Source of the DNA: a virus
DNA: 32,129 nucleotides
Strand: one strand, 5' to 3'
IMG/VR virus record: IMGVR_UViG_3300000216_000008
Location: 3,785 to 35,913 of that record
Shown piece by piece: positions 22,376-29,892 of the stretch; within the stretch, counting starts at the first letter, position 1; each line of letters begins with the position of its first letter. Made by a program: the position numbers and the translations under genes. Under the pieces are notes generated by a model, which searched no databases, was not told the DNA's origin, and saw nothing but the letters and a program-made list of their open reading frames with translations.

Positions 22376-24496
22376 TTATTTTCGCCCTTTTTTCGTCAGA
22401 GTTTTGATCAATTTTATTTCGCCACTCGCTGAAGCAAGCTCAGATAAAGATACTTTCCCTGATTTCCAAAGAGCATATCTGGTTGGGCCAAGGATCTGGG
22501 TTTTGACTGCTGTGGAAACACCATTAAAATAATCCTCATATGTGCCCAGGAATCTTCCAGTTGAAATAAACTTTCCACCGCCTACTCCAATTTTACCAGG
22601 AAGGATCTTGCCGGTAACAGGCTCAATCTCACCTCTTATTGTATATGGTCTGAATTGGTCCTTTATTTCATCGGTATCCACTCCTAATTCGCGGAAGGTC
22701 TTTGTAATATATTCAGGAAAGCATCTGCAATTACTTGACAACATACCTCCGACGTAGTACATTGTAGAAAAACATTGGAGGTCATAAACATGTCCAGAAA
22801 AATGCCGCTTGCCCAAGAACTTGAGATTGCCCGTCTTTACCGTTCCGGCCTTATGGAGAAGGAAATTTGCAAGATGTTCCCCTTTGGCCGCAAACTTATT
22901 TCTGATGCTATTATCCGTCAAGGCATCGTGAAAAGAACCAGATCCGAAGTTGCGAACAAACTTTTCGATAGTGGATACACTATAGATTTCCGCCCCGACT
23001 TGGATATTGATCTCATTTGCAATCTTTACAAGAGTGGATTCTCTTCGTACCAAATCGGAAAAAGACTTAATGCTAGTGAGGGGACTATCCGGCGTAGAAT
23101 TAGGAAAGCTGGCGTGCCTGTCAGGAGCTATGCCAGGGCCACTTCTAATAGGTTCGCCCGCATGACAGTTGCTGAACGCCTCGCACACGGAAAGGCCACC
23201 GGTGACCGCTTGCGTGGCAAGCCCCACACTAAAAAACACAGAAAAGCTCTCGCAAAGGCTCGTGAAATCAATGTCACACATGTTGGAATAGGCGAAAAGA
23301 CGCTTGCCAACATTCTTGAAAATGCTGGAATTTATATTGTCAGACAAAAAGCCGTTGGCGTATACAATATCGACGTTGCCATTCCCAAATATAGCATCGC
23401 CGTGGAAGTCACTTGCGGATATGGGTGCACTGCTGCCGGGCGTCCCAGAAATATAAAAAGAGTTAAATATTTGTTTGAAAGTGGTTGGCATGTCTTGTAT
23501 ATTCTTATTGACAAACATCCCATCCAGCCGACCATCATAAATAATGTCAATAGAATCATTAATATCATTAGCACTGATAATACCACTGGTTGTCAGAAAT
23601 GGGTGATTAGGGGTAACGGAGAACAAGTCGCCGGATGGTGATTCAAAGTCATATACAATGCCATCATAATTAAATCTCGTGGCCGCTATTGCATCAGGGG
23701 CGTACACTTGTGAATCCCCTGTATAACAGTTCATATGTAATGGCATTTCTGGCCCACCATCAATGGGATATATTTCTTCTTTTGCTGATAAGGATAAACA
23801 CCTGATGCAAGTCCTATTCTCTGCAACACTGTTCCATTTCTTGCCCTTGATAATATCGTCATTGGCTCTCGCGACGTCATGCATTGCATTAACGTTCACA
23901 GATTGGACATAAGTTCTTGTCAGGCTTTCCATATCGCCACTAAATTGTTTATATACCCCAGAATTAAATTGCTTTAACATATCAGAATAAGATTGACCCA
24001 TTAACATCCCTGAGGTTATTTTAGACTTAAAATCGTCTTGCAGTCGTTTAGAAAAATTATTGCCCACCCACTCATTGAGAAGCTTTCCACCGACCTTTGT
24101 TTTTGTGACAAGGGATGTCATCTGAGCAGAGGAAAGAGCCACATGGTTGAAGTTAGGAATCAAGCCATTAAAAGAAGCTATTTTATTATGCTCAATATAA
24201 GATGCTTTTCCAGCAATCTCTGTTGTTCTGGCAATGTCATTTGTTATCTGAGCCTGAATTCCTTTTGTAAGGGCTTCCATCTCATTGGCAAGGGTATTCA
24301 TCCTTTCTACAGAGAAAACCGATTCAGGGTTTATTGTACCGAGCTTCTTACTGATAATTGACTGGGTTTTCCTGACTGATTTATTAATATCCTTCAAAGC
24401 CTTATTCTCATACTGGCTGAGTTTATAATCCCATTGGGTTTTTCGGGCAAGCTGAATTAATCTCTGCATTTCGTTATCTGTTAGTTTAGTTGTCAT
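22376..24496 (-). CDS. MuF/SPP1 gp7-type minor head protein interrupted by an intein
   Basis: The 706-residue precursor consists of N-extein 1-256, intein 257-589 and C-extein 590-706. Joining the exteins gives 373 residues. The MuF region (about 185-260) contains TYVQSVNVNAMHDVARANDD and then GKKWNSVAENRTCIRCLSLS. The highly conserved LHxNCRC ending is split so that LHMN lies before the intein and CRCF after it. This family sits inside the head at the portal. The ATG lies inside the end of the preceding small gene and has GGGG nine bases upstream. Splicing at Cys257 and Asn589/Cys590 restores the conserved motif exactly. Confidence 0.85.
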   Translation of the reverse strand: MTTKLTDNEMQRLIQLARKTQWDYKLSQYENKALKDINKSVRKTQSIISKKLGTINPESVFSVERMNTLANEMEALTKGIQAQITNDIARTTEIAGKASYIEHNKIASFNGLIPNFNHVALSSAQMTSLVTKTKVGGKLLNEWVGNNFSKRLQDDFKSKITSGMLMGQSYSDMLKQFNSGVYKQFSGDMESLTRTYVQSVNVNAMHDVARANDDIIKGKKWNSVAENRTCIRCLSLSAKEEIYPIDGGPEMPLHMNCYTGDSQVYAPDAIAATRFNYDGIVYDFESPSGDLFSVTPNHPFLTTSGIISANDINDSIDIIYDGRLDGMFVNKNIQDMPTTFKQIFNSFYISGTPGSSAPISASDFHGDAIFGNGNVDIVYANGFLSDNINSSIFKNVGKRLFAYSNMCDIDFTSLCESFSVFFSVGLATQAVTGGLSVCEAFSNCHAGEPIRSGPGIAPDRHASFPNSTPDSPLTSIKSFSDLVRRESTLVKIANEINIQVGAEIYSVSTIEKFVRNFGSGSFHDALTDNSIRNKFAAKGEHLANFLLHKAGTVKTGNLKFLGKRHFSGHVYDLQCFSTMYYVGGMLSSNCRCFPEYITKTFRELGVDTDEIKDQFRPYTIRGEIEPVTGKILPGKIGVGGGKFISTGRFLGTYEDYFNGVSTAVKTQILGPTRYALWKSGKVSLSELASASGEIKLIKTLTKKGRK
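22735..22763 (+). promoter_or_regulatory. Putative promoter for the antisense endonuclease
   Basis: A perfect -35 box (TTGACA, 22735-22740) is followed after 17 bases by TACATT (22758-22763), which matches four of six bases of the -10 consensus. Transcription would begin near 22770. The whole element lies within the intein, starting five bases inside its edge, on the strand opposite to the Hint C-terminal codons (Leu-Ser-Ser is the antisense of TTGACA). Confidence 0.6.
22777..22781 (+). promoter_or_regulatory. Ribosome binding site of the antisense endonuclease
   Basis: GGAGG lies eight bases before the ATG at 22790, ideal Shine-Dalgarno spacing. On the opposite strand the same bases are in the codons for Asp572-Leu573-Gln574 of conserved block F (YDLQ). 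The site decides the start: the upstream TTG at 22775 overlaps the GGAGG and is rejected. Confidence 0.8.
22790..23641 (+). CDS. Vsr/PD-(D/E)XK-like homing endonuclease nested antisense in an intein
   Basis: This 283-residue protein has an N-terminal helix-turn-helix (about 10-44, with LEIARLYRSGLMEKEICKMF) and a second at about 72-108 (LICNLYKSGFSSYQIGKRLN). A NUMOD3-like segment follows (about 139-158, GDRLRGKPHTKKHRKALAKA). A nuclease domain at about 167-243 carries E169 (GEKTLANILENAG), D195 (YNIDVAIP) and E206 (IAVEVTCG), then the helix and strand FESGWHVLYILIDKH. This matches Vsr/EDxHD-type free-standing homing endonucleases. All codons are in register with the minus-strand intein frame. 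By hand count its 18 Leu and 14 Ser codons include no TTA, CTA or TCA. The likely role is cutting intein-free alleles of the minor head gene. Confidence 0.85.
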   Translation: MSRKMPLAQELEIARLYRSGLMEKEICKMFPFGRKLISDAIIRQGIVKRTRSEVANKLFDSGYTIDFRPDLDIDLICNLYKSGFSSYQIGKRLNASEGTIRRRIRKAGVPVRSYARATSNRFARMTVAERLAHGKATGDRLRGKPHTKKHRKALAKAREINVTHVGIGEKTLANILENAGIYIVRQKAVGVYNIDVAIPKYSIAVEVTCGYGCTAAGRPRNIKRVKYLFESGWHVLYILIDKHPIQPTIINNVNRIINIISTDNTTGCQKWVIRGNGEQVAGW

Positions 24497-24653
24497 TACT
24501 TTTTACCCCATACCAGGCATCTATAATATTACAAGTTTCTTCGACATCTTTCCGATCCTTTTGATAAGGATAAATCATAAATGCCAAACGATCCAAAATA
24601 CAGGACAGCTTGAATCGGATTTTATCAAATAGACTTGCTTTAACAGTTGTCAT
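24486..24653 (-). CDS. Small coupled protein, 55 residues
   Basis: This short frame (MTTVKASLFDKIRFKLSCIL to KSNDN) was found by direct reading. Its ATG overlaps the TGA of the upstream small gene by 4 bases. Its end overlaps the minor head gene start by 11 bases. It is basic, helical and carries two Cys. The close coupling on both sides argues for a real gene; the function is unknown. Confidence 0.5.
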   Translation of the reverse strand: MTTVKASLFDKIRFKLSCILDRLAFMIYPYQKDRKDVEETCNIIDAWYGVKSNDN

Positions 24654-24787
24654 TTATTCCGCCTTATACCCAATTCTCTGAACCAATTCCATATCCTCAT
24701 ATACCAAGGCACTGTGGTAAATCTCCACCCAATAACTTCCTGACCATCACAATAAGCTTTCCCATCTTTACCCTTGTATGTAGCCAT
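24650..24787 (-). CDS. Small coupled protein, 45 residues
   Basis: This short frame encodes MATYKGKDGKAYCDGQEVIG and onward to IRRNK. It is basic and Trp-rich (five Trp in 45 residues, including WNWF). It has AAAGGA close upstream of the ATG and an ATGA overlap with the next small gene. It lies in the head module between portal and minor head. No family was recognised. Confidence 0.5.
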   Translation of the reverse strand: MATYKGKDGKAYCDGQEVIGWRFTTVPWYMRIWNWFRELGIRRNK

Positions 24788-24800
24788 CTCAAATCCTTTC

Positions 24801-25232
24801 TTATTCCCAAAATCCTTGTTCTATAAATTTACCATCATTGTCAAAAGTAATATCTGTGTGAAAGCCCGGATACCCATCAAACTTATCAGATGCAGTTTCA
24901 TACTCTTCGTAAGAAAAAGAACCCTCACAAGCCAAAGTTATTTCGGAACCATCTTTTGTCTTATTGACTTTACACTCAACCCCAAAGCCTTTATACAACT
25001 CCACAAATTTCTCAAGGTCTGTTCTTATTGCCAACAGTGAAGCTGGTATCAAAGAGCCTGAATCTTTCATGTCATGGAGCATTTTTTCTATAGCTTTTGG
25101 AGACAAAACCCCACCACAAAAAGCCTGGTTATATGACCTAAATGCAAACCTACATTTCCCACAGCTGAACTTCATTAAAAAATCAGCTAATTCAGCATCT
25201 ATTTTATTAGCCAAAGCTTGTTCTGCTTCCAT
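24801..25232 (-). CDS. Uncharacterised head-module protein with a CxxC pair
   Basis: This 143-residue protein has AAGGAT upstream. Residues of about 24-27 are CGKC, and Cys39 (AFCGG) and Cys86 follow; a metal site is possible. The remainder is helical then acidic (SFSYEEYETASDKFDGYP). It lies directly after the portal gene in the packaging operon. No family was recognised, and no function is proposed. Confidence 0.5.
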   Translation of the reverse strand: MEAEQALANKIDAELADFLMKFSCGKCRFAFRSYNQAFCGGVLSPKAIEKMLHDMKDSGSLIPASLLAIRTDLEKFVELYKGFGVECKVNKTKDGSEITLACEGSFSYEEYETASDKFDGYPGFHTDITFDNDGKFIEQGFWE

Positions 25233-25259
25233 TTTTTAATCCTTCCACATAAAAATTAT

Positions 25260-26672
25260 TTATTCAAACCCCCCAGCCAAGTCTTTATTCTTTTTCTGAT
25301 TTTTCAAATGATCCTCTTCAATGGCTTCCTTTTCCTCTTCAATTGTTCTGCCACTCTGAAGGATCTCACCCTGTTGTAAATTGTAGATAAAGGTATCTTC
25401 TGAGATTTCGCCAGCCTGAACAGCTGCAAGAAGAGCCGTGATATCTTGAGGTGTGAGCCTTGAGCTCAAGAAGTCTTTATTGACTCCAACAGCACACTCT
25501 TTCTCACCAACACCAAGCCAGAAACCGATATCTTTTAGAACCTTGGTCAAACCAGTTTCAACATTACCAGCTATGTCTCCAAGTGTGGCTGAATCACCGG
25601 AGCTTCTTAGCCGTACAGTCTCAGCTGCTTCCACCCCTGGCCTTTGCTCTTCCAGAAGCCTTGCACCAACAATTGCCATCTGTTTCTCAAGCCTGTCCAA
25701 CCCTCTCTCCATTTCAGAAAGCCCTTTGCCCTCTGTGGAAAGAAACCAAGATTTAGCCTGGGGCTCTGTGGTACTATGAGCAGCACCAGGCCCAAGAGGG
25801 ATTTCACTCCCTTCAAACTTAAACCCAGCAAAGCATGGAGTAGGAAGCCCAGCAAAATTCAACCCATATTGATATGCCACCGTCAATTTCCAATGACCTT
25901 TTGAGAGGTTCAATAAATCAAGCAGTGGTGGTCTTGATGGATCTGGGGTGTTGCTTGAAGATCCAAAGAATGTGAAAGGGATATAATTAAGCCTCAACCC
26001 TTTATATTTTGGCTCTCTGGGGTTTGGGTTTTTATCATCGTTTGGAACAACTTCCCATGTGCCATCCTTGCCCTCTGTTTTTTGATAAACGGTCACTTTA
26101 TAGAAACCCTTTTCATCAATCTCAAGCTTTCTCCTTTGCTCAATCACCTCTATCTCTTTTGAGTCATCAAGTTTCTCTCTTTCAATAAACTCACTCAGCA
26201 TGATTTCCTGCTGCACTCCTTCACCAACCTTATCCGGCCAGGAGATTATGGAAAGGGTAGGATATAAAGACACATATGGAATCTCTTTGGCATCAATATC
26301 AACCAGAACACCAACTCTTCCATAGCCAAGCACCTCATCACAAACCATCCTCACCAGATCAAGAAAAGAAGCCCCATTGAGCATCACAGTCTTGAGCATT
26401 TCCTTTTGTGATTCCGGAAAGGTGATATCAACTGGTTTCCTGAGAATAGCACCCTTTAATCCCTGCCTGGTTCTGGCAAGTGCATTGTATAGGATGCCAA
26501 AAGCCTTATAAAGCTCATAACTTGTTGTGTTGGTTGGATTGCTCTTGTGCCCTTGGAGCATGGGTGTGTATCTTGTGCCCTTCTCCTTCACAACCCTTTC
26601 ACCAGCAAAGAAATCTTTTAAATCTTTGTACTCCTCATGATACTCTTTGAACTTACCATCTATCTCAGACAT
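25260..26672 (-). CDS. Portal protein, DUF4055-like
   Basis: This 470-residue protein has GAGGTG upstream. The segment ALARTRQGLKGAILRKP followed by VLGYGRVGVLVDIDAKEIPYVS is the characteristic core of the DUF4055 portal family. The C-terminal third is helical (QDITALLAAVQAGEISEDT), as is usual for the portal clip and crown. It lies immediately after the large terminase, the standard order. It forms the 12-subunit ring through which DNA is packaged. Confidence 0.85.
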   Translation of the reverse strand: MSEIDGKFKEYHEEYKDLKDFFAGERVVKEKGTRYTPMLQGHKSNPTNTTSYELYKAFGILYNALARTRQGLKGAILRKPVDITFPESQKEMLKTVMLNGASFLDLVRMVCDEVLGYGRVGVLVDIDAKEIPYVSLYPTLSIISWPDKVGEGVQQEIMLSEFIEREKLDDSKEIEVIEQRRKLEIDEKGFYKVTVYQKTEGKDGTWEVVPNDDKNPNPREPKYKGLRLNYIPFTFFGSSSNTPDPSRPPLLDLLNLSKGHWKLTVAYQYGLNFAGLPTPCFAGFKFEGSEIPLGPGAAHSTTEPQAKSWFLSTEGKGLSEMERGLDRLEKQMAIVGARLLEEQRPGVEAAETVRLRSSGDSATLGDIAGNVETGLTKVLKDIGFWLGVGEKECAVGVNKDFLSSRLTPQDITALLAAVQAGEISEDTFIYNLQQGEILQSGRTIEEEKEAIEEDHLKNQKKNKDLAGGFE

Positions 26673-26684
26673 TTTTTCACCTCA

Positions 26685-29093
26685 TCACCATGTGGCCGTT
26701 GTTGTTGTTGATATTTCCTGAATTGGAAACTCTGCATGTGTGAAATATCGCATTGCCGTTGTTATATGTTGAAACTCTGAATCTTCTTCTTGAAAGGATG
26801 ATCCTTTTTTTAACTGGACAGAGGCAAGCCCCTTGTCAGCATATCTGCATTTACTTGGATTCACAAAAAAAGACCTCTCACCTTTTGCATTGCATATTTT
26901 GGCTCTCAAGCTATTCTGACCATCCTTTATTGAGGGATTGGATCTGGGCACTTCCATTCTCACTCTGAAGCCCTCTTTTTTCAAGATCTGCTCAATCTCT
27001 AAATAATCAGATATATGTCCATGTTTCTCGCCAATGTGCCCATAATTATCACCATATATGACCACTTGACACCGTTTAAAATTTTTATATCTATCAACAA
27101 ATTCCAAGGCAGATTGTTTTGCTACTGCACTATTTAGCACAATTTCATCCACAGTGTAAACAACATCATCCTTTCTCTGCATTATTGCGGAGCTCAAAGG
27201 GGTGAAATTTTGGTCATGAGTCCACAGGATATCTCCCAATTCCGGATCAAAAACCCTATCAGTGTGATTATCAAGAGAATAATCCTCATAGACCCTTCCA
27301 GTTGCATTTTTAAAGGCTGCTTCATATTCCTGCTCAAACTGCATTTTAGAGAGTTGCCGTTTGGCTGCTTCAATCATCTCTGGTGGCAAGATCTCAGAGC
27401 TCTTCCATGTGTAGCCTCTCCAATCTTTGTCATCAGATGTGATTGCATACTGATATCTATCATAGTAATGATTTAAGCCCTCTGGCACTCCAAAAAGCCA
27501 GCACCAGGGCTTGTAATCAGGCATGGTTGGATTGAATGTGTCAAGGGCAGGAGAAATGTGCTCACCCCAGGCATTCTCTTTCAGATCTCCAAACTCATCA
27601 ATGCCACCACCAGCCCAAAAAACACCCTCAATCCTTTCAGGCTTATCAAGACCAATAACGCTTATGGAAGCACCATTTGGAAAAAATATAATTAAATCGG
27701 TTTCACTTGGTCTTTTTGTATGAAGAGAACAGAAGGAAAGCAGCTTGAGATCATCCCAGAAAATTCTCTTGGCTTGATCCCTGGTGGGAGCAGCTGCAAA
27801 ATATGGCATACCATCATTGTTCATTGCCTGATCCACAACAAACCTTTTAAATCTTTCCGTTTTGCCTGAATTAGAGGTTATTATTCCACCGTGATGCAGC
27901 ACATACATATTAGAATCATTTGAAACAGTTATATCATAAGCCCTTGATTCAGCTTTTTCTCTATGTGTGAGGCTTATCCTATCTGGCAACACACTTGTGG
28001 TCTTGAGTGGAGATAAATCAAAAGAATCAGCCTTTAAAGATTTTCCCTTTAAGGCTTTGATAATATTAATTGCCTGGATGTTTGAAGTTGTCTTTAAAGA
28101 ATACACACACCCATTTTTATATTTTTCTCTGTCATCAATGCCTATTGTTGGAATATCTTGGAAATATTTGAATATAATTTTCTGGCAACATGCCACAACA
28201 CTCTCAGCCTGCATTGATATGCAAAGCACACCCTCTTTTTTTGACTTTGTTTTATAATAAATAGAGCCATCAGTGTCTATAATGCCAGCAAGATACATCA
28301 GGGCAGATTCTCTATCCCACAGGTTGATTTCTTCCCAGATAGCTATTTTTTCATGTGCATATCTACCCTCTACCCACTCACTATAAAATGGAATAGTTTG
28401 AACAACACCCAGCCCACAATAAATTTTATATGTAAAATTCCCATGTTTTGGGGCTGTGCATTTTCCACCAATCTCATCTGCTACTCTGCAAGGTATTGAG
28501 TTGTTACCACTGGAAATATAAAGGCTGGTTTGATATTGATGAGTTGTTGCCTTGTTATCCCTGGAACATCCATCTCCTGTCATAGCCCCAAGAGAATATG
28601 TGTTCATGACTTCTTTTTTGCCACCCCTGATGAGATCACCAAGATATTCACGCTTAACTCTTGACCTCTTGCCTATTGTGGAAATTTCACGCTTTTTATA
28701 TCCACTGGCTGCTTTTAAGTGCTCCCTTCTTTTATCATAATAGGATTCACAGCAGGCAAGAAGCTTGTGGTTTATAGTGGCTCTCAGATATTCTGTATTA
28801 TAAGAGCCCATAGAAACAACCTCTGCAATCCCATTATCCCATGTTTTTGATATAGTTGTTTCAGATATAGATCCATCATTGTTATACCCAAAAATTATAT
28901 CACCAACTGCCAGTGTCTCAATCTTTTTTGGGCCTGCTGGGGTGGCAACCAGAGTGCCTTTAGCCAAGCATCTCCTTCCAGATGGAATAACTTTAAACCT
29001 CACAAGGTCATCAACAAGTGCAAGCTGCTTCTCATGTTCAATGAGTTTATACCATCTCTGCACTTCTCTTTGTGTGGTCATTGGTAAAAGCAT
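26685..29093 (-). CDS. terL: Large terminase with an intein in its P-loop
   Basis: The 802-residue precursor joins to 435 residues after removal of the intein (residues 42-408). Splicing of ...PSGRR to SGKTERF rebuilds the Walker A motif PSGRRSGKT. Walker B is GGIDEFGD at about 496-503. The nuclease half shows the acidic positions THDQNF (Asp627), VYTVDEIV (Asp649, Glu650) and IYGDNYG (Asp682). It is the motor and nuclease that packages DNA, with the small terminase as partner. The ATG at 29093 is just after the small terminase stop. An in-frame ATG at 29081 is an alternative. Confidence 0.9.
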   Translation of the reverse strand: MLLPMTTQREVQRWYKLIEHEKQLALVDDLVRFKVIPSGRRCLAKGTLVATPAGPKKIETLAVGDIIFGYNNDGSISETTISKTWDNGIAEVVSMGSYNTEYLRATINHKLLACCESYYDKRREHLKAASGYKKREISTIGKRSRVKREYLGDLIRGGKKEVMNTYSLGAMTGDGCSRDNKATTHQYQTSLYISSGNNSIPCRVADEIGGKCTAPKHGNFTYKIYCGLGVVQTIPFYSEWVEGRYAHEKIAIWEEINLWDRESALMYLAGIIDTDGSIYYKTKSKKEGVLCISMQAESVVACCQKIIFKYFQDIPTIGIDDREKYKNGCVYSLKTTSNIQAINIIKALKGKSLKADSFDLSPLKTTSVLPDRISLTHREKAESRAYDITVSNDSNMYVLHHGGIITSNSGKTERFKRFVVDQAMNNDGMPYFAAAPTRDQAKRIFWDDLKLLSFCSLHTKRPSETDLIIFFPNGASISVIGLDKPERIEGVFWAGGGIDEFGDLKENAWGEHISPALDTFNPTMPDYKPWCWLFGVPEGLNHYYDRYQYAITSDDKDWRGYTWKSSEILPPEMIEAAKRQLSKMQFEQEYEAAFKNATGRVYEDYSLDNHTDRVFDPELGDILWTHDQNFTPLSSAIMQRKDDVVYTVDEIVLNSAVAKQSALEFVDRYKNFKRCQVVIYGDNYGHIGEKHGHISDYLEIEQILKKEGFRVRMEVPRSNPSIKDGQNSLRAKICNAKGERSFFVNPSKCRYADKGLASVQLKKGSSFQEEDSEFQHITTAMRYFTHAEFPIQEISTTTTATW
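27870..28970 (-). mobile_element. Intein with LAGLIDADG endonuclease in the terminase P-loop
   Basis: This 367-residue intein starts at Cys42 (CLAKGTLVATPAG) and ends at Asn408 (GGIITSN) before Ser409. Block B is YLRATINHKLLA, and block F/G is RAYDITVSNDSNMYVLHHGG. Two LAGLIDADG-like helices are visible in the middle at about 167-175 of the precursor (SLGAMTGDG) and 267-276 (YLAGIIDTDG), so the endonuclease is in the same frame, as is usual. It again ends in Ser-Asn rather than His-Asn. Insertion at the P-loop of a terminase is a known type of conserved intein site. Confidence 0.9.
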
Positions 29094-29113
29094 TTTAGCC
29101 TTCTTGATCTCCT

Positions 29114-29722
29114 TTACCTTGGAAATTGCTTTGATATTTCTTTTAGCAGTTCTGCTTTGTCCTCTTCCCTGGTATCATCTGAAATATTATGTGCTTGCCG
29201 TTCAAGGGCAATCCTTTGTGCTCTCACTCCTGCCAGGTTCTTTAAGGTGACTGACTTTTCAGTGACTGTGAGCCCAATTGTCTTGTTCATTATTTTTCCC
29301 TGATAATTTGCCAGGTATAATTTGGTAGGCTTGCTTTCAAGCTCTGCCAACAAAGCATCTTCCTGTGCAAGCAGTGCTTTTATCTCCACCCTATGCCTTA
29401 CAATGACCTTAGTTCCAGCCTCAGCAGCTTGCTCAACCATCTCATCATCAGAGAGCTTGTTTTTTGGGTCTTTGTCACAAGTTGTGAGCAGGTTTGTGAC
29501 AAGTTTTTCTTTGATCCGTTCCTGCACTTTTTTTGCAAGATTGCGAGTCCAACTTTTTCTTTTCGCATGCTTTACGATAGCACTATGATGAACGGTTATT
29601 TTCCATGTTTGGGAGTGTTTGTGATCTTCTTTATATTGGGCACATATTTCATGGAGTGATAGAGTGCCAGCCCTGTATAGAGGCTCTATGGAATCCCAAT
29701 CAACATATTTTCTCTTAGCCAT
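29114..29722 (-). CDS. terS: Small terminase subunit
   Basis: This 202-residue protein has an N-terminal helix-turn-helix (MAKRKYVDWDSIEPLYRAGT then LSLHEICAQYKED, about 1-33). A basic segment (KHAKRKSWTRNLAKKVQERI) and a long helical, charged region follow. This resembles small terminases with a DNA-binding head and an oligomerising coil. It lies 20 bases upstream of the large terminase gene. It would recognise the packaging site and load DNA onto the motor. Confidence 0.75.
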   Translation of the reverse strand: MAKRKYVDWDSIEPLYRAGTLSLHEICAQYKEDHKHSQTWKITVHHSAIVKHAKRKSWTRNLAKKVQERIKEKLVTNLLTTCDKDPKNKLSDDEMVEQAAEAGTKVIVRHRVEIKALLAQEDALLAELESKPTKLYLANYQGKIMNKTIGLTVTEKSVTLKNLAGVRAQRIALERQAHNISDDTREEDKAELLKEISKQFPR

Positions 29723-29788
29723 TTGAGATCCCTATGGTTGAGATTTTTTGAGGATTGGAGTTGAGATGTTTTTGCTTTGCAGTGCTCA

Positions 29789-29841
29789 TAAAAAAATAAG
29801 CCCTCACATTAAAAGATCCTTCATCTATACAAAAATGAGGG
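29789..29841 (-). terminator. Terminator-like hairpin upstream of the small terminase
   Basis: In the minus transcript CCCTCA (29841-29836) pairs with TGAGGG (29806-29801) over a loop of about 29 bases. Downstream is CTTA followed by seven T residues (29796-29790). The T run suggests intrinsic termination, though the large loop makes it weak. It separates the upstream small genes from the packaging operon. A possible 24-codon ORF starting at 29789 and overlapping the terminase start lies just beyond it. Confidence 0.4.
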
Positions 29842-29892
29842 TGAAAAGTAAAGGCTTAATTGTTACCAGATTTTATGCTTGTCACCAGCTTG

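Larger units (their letters stand above)
22730..23728 (-). mobile_element. Intein in the minor head protein; its endonuclease is encoded on the other strand
   Basis: The intein is 333 residues long. It begins with Cys (CYTGDSQVYAPDA, block A), has FNYDGIVYDFESPSG and the TxxH block B (LFSVTPNHPFLTT, His298 of the precursor). It ends with block F/G (HFSGHVYDLQ to GGMLSSN) followed by Cys590. The last two residues are Ser-Asn where most inteins have His-Asn. The ~240-residue linker between Hint halves is not a LAGLIDADG or HNH domain. It is the antisense of an intact endonuclease gene on the plus strand, and the minus frame stays open through it. Confidence 0.88.

Noticed and set aside
22775-22789. 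TTG start adding five residues to the antisense endonuclease
   Set aside because: The TTG overlaps the GGAGG ribosome site, whereas the ATG at 22790 has this site at ideal spacing.
28879-29250. Plus-strand frame of 123 codons opposite the large and small terminase genes
   Set aside because: It has no ribosome site, low-complexity hydrophobic content and no recognisable motif. It is a shadow of two clear minus-strand genes, unlike the nested endonuclease.
29715-29789. 24-codon leader ORF before the small terminase as a separate gene
   Set aside because: It has only a distant GAGG and starts directly at the T run of the terminator-like hairpin. It is noted there but not listed as a gene.
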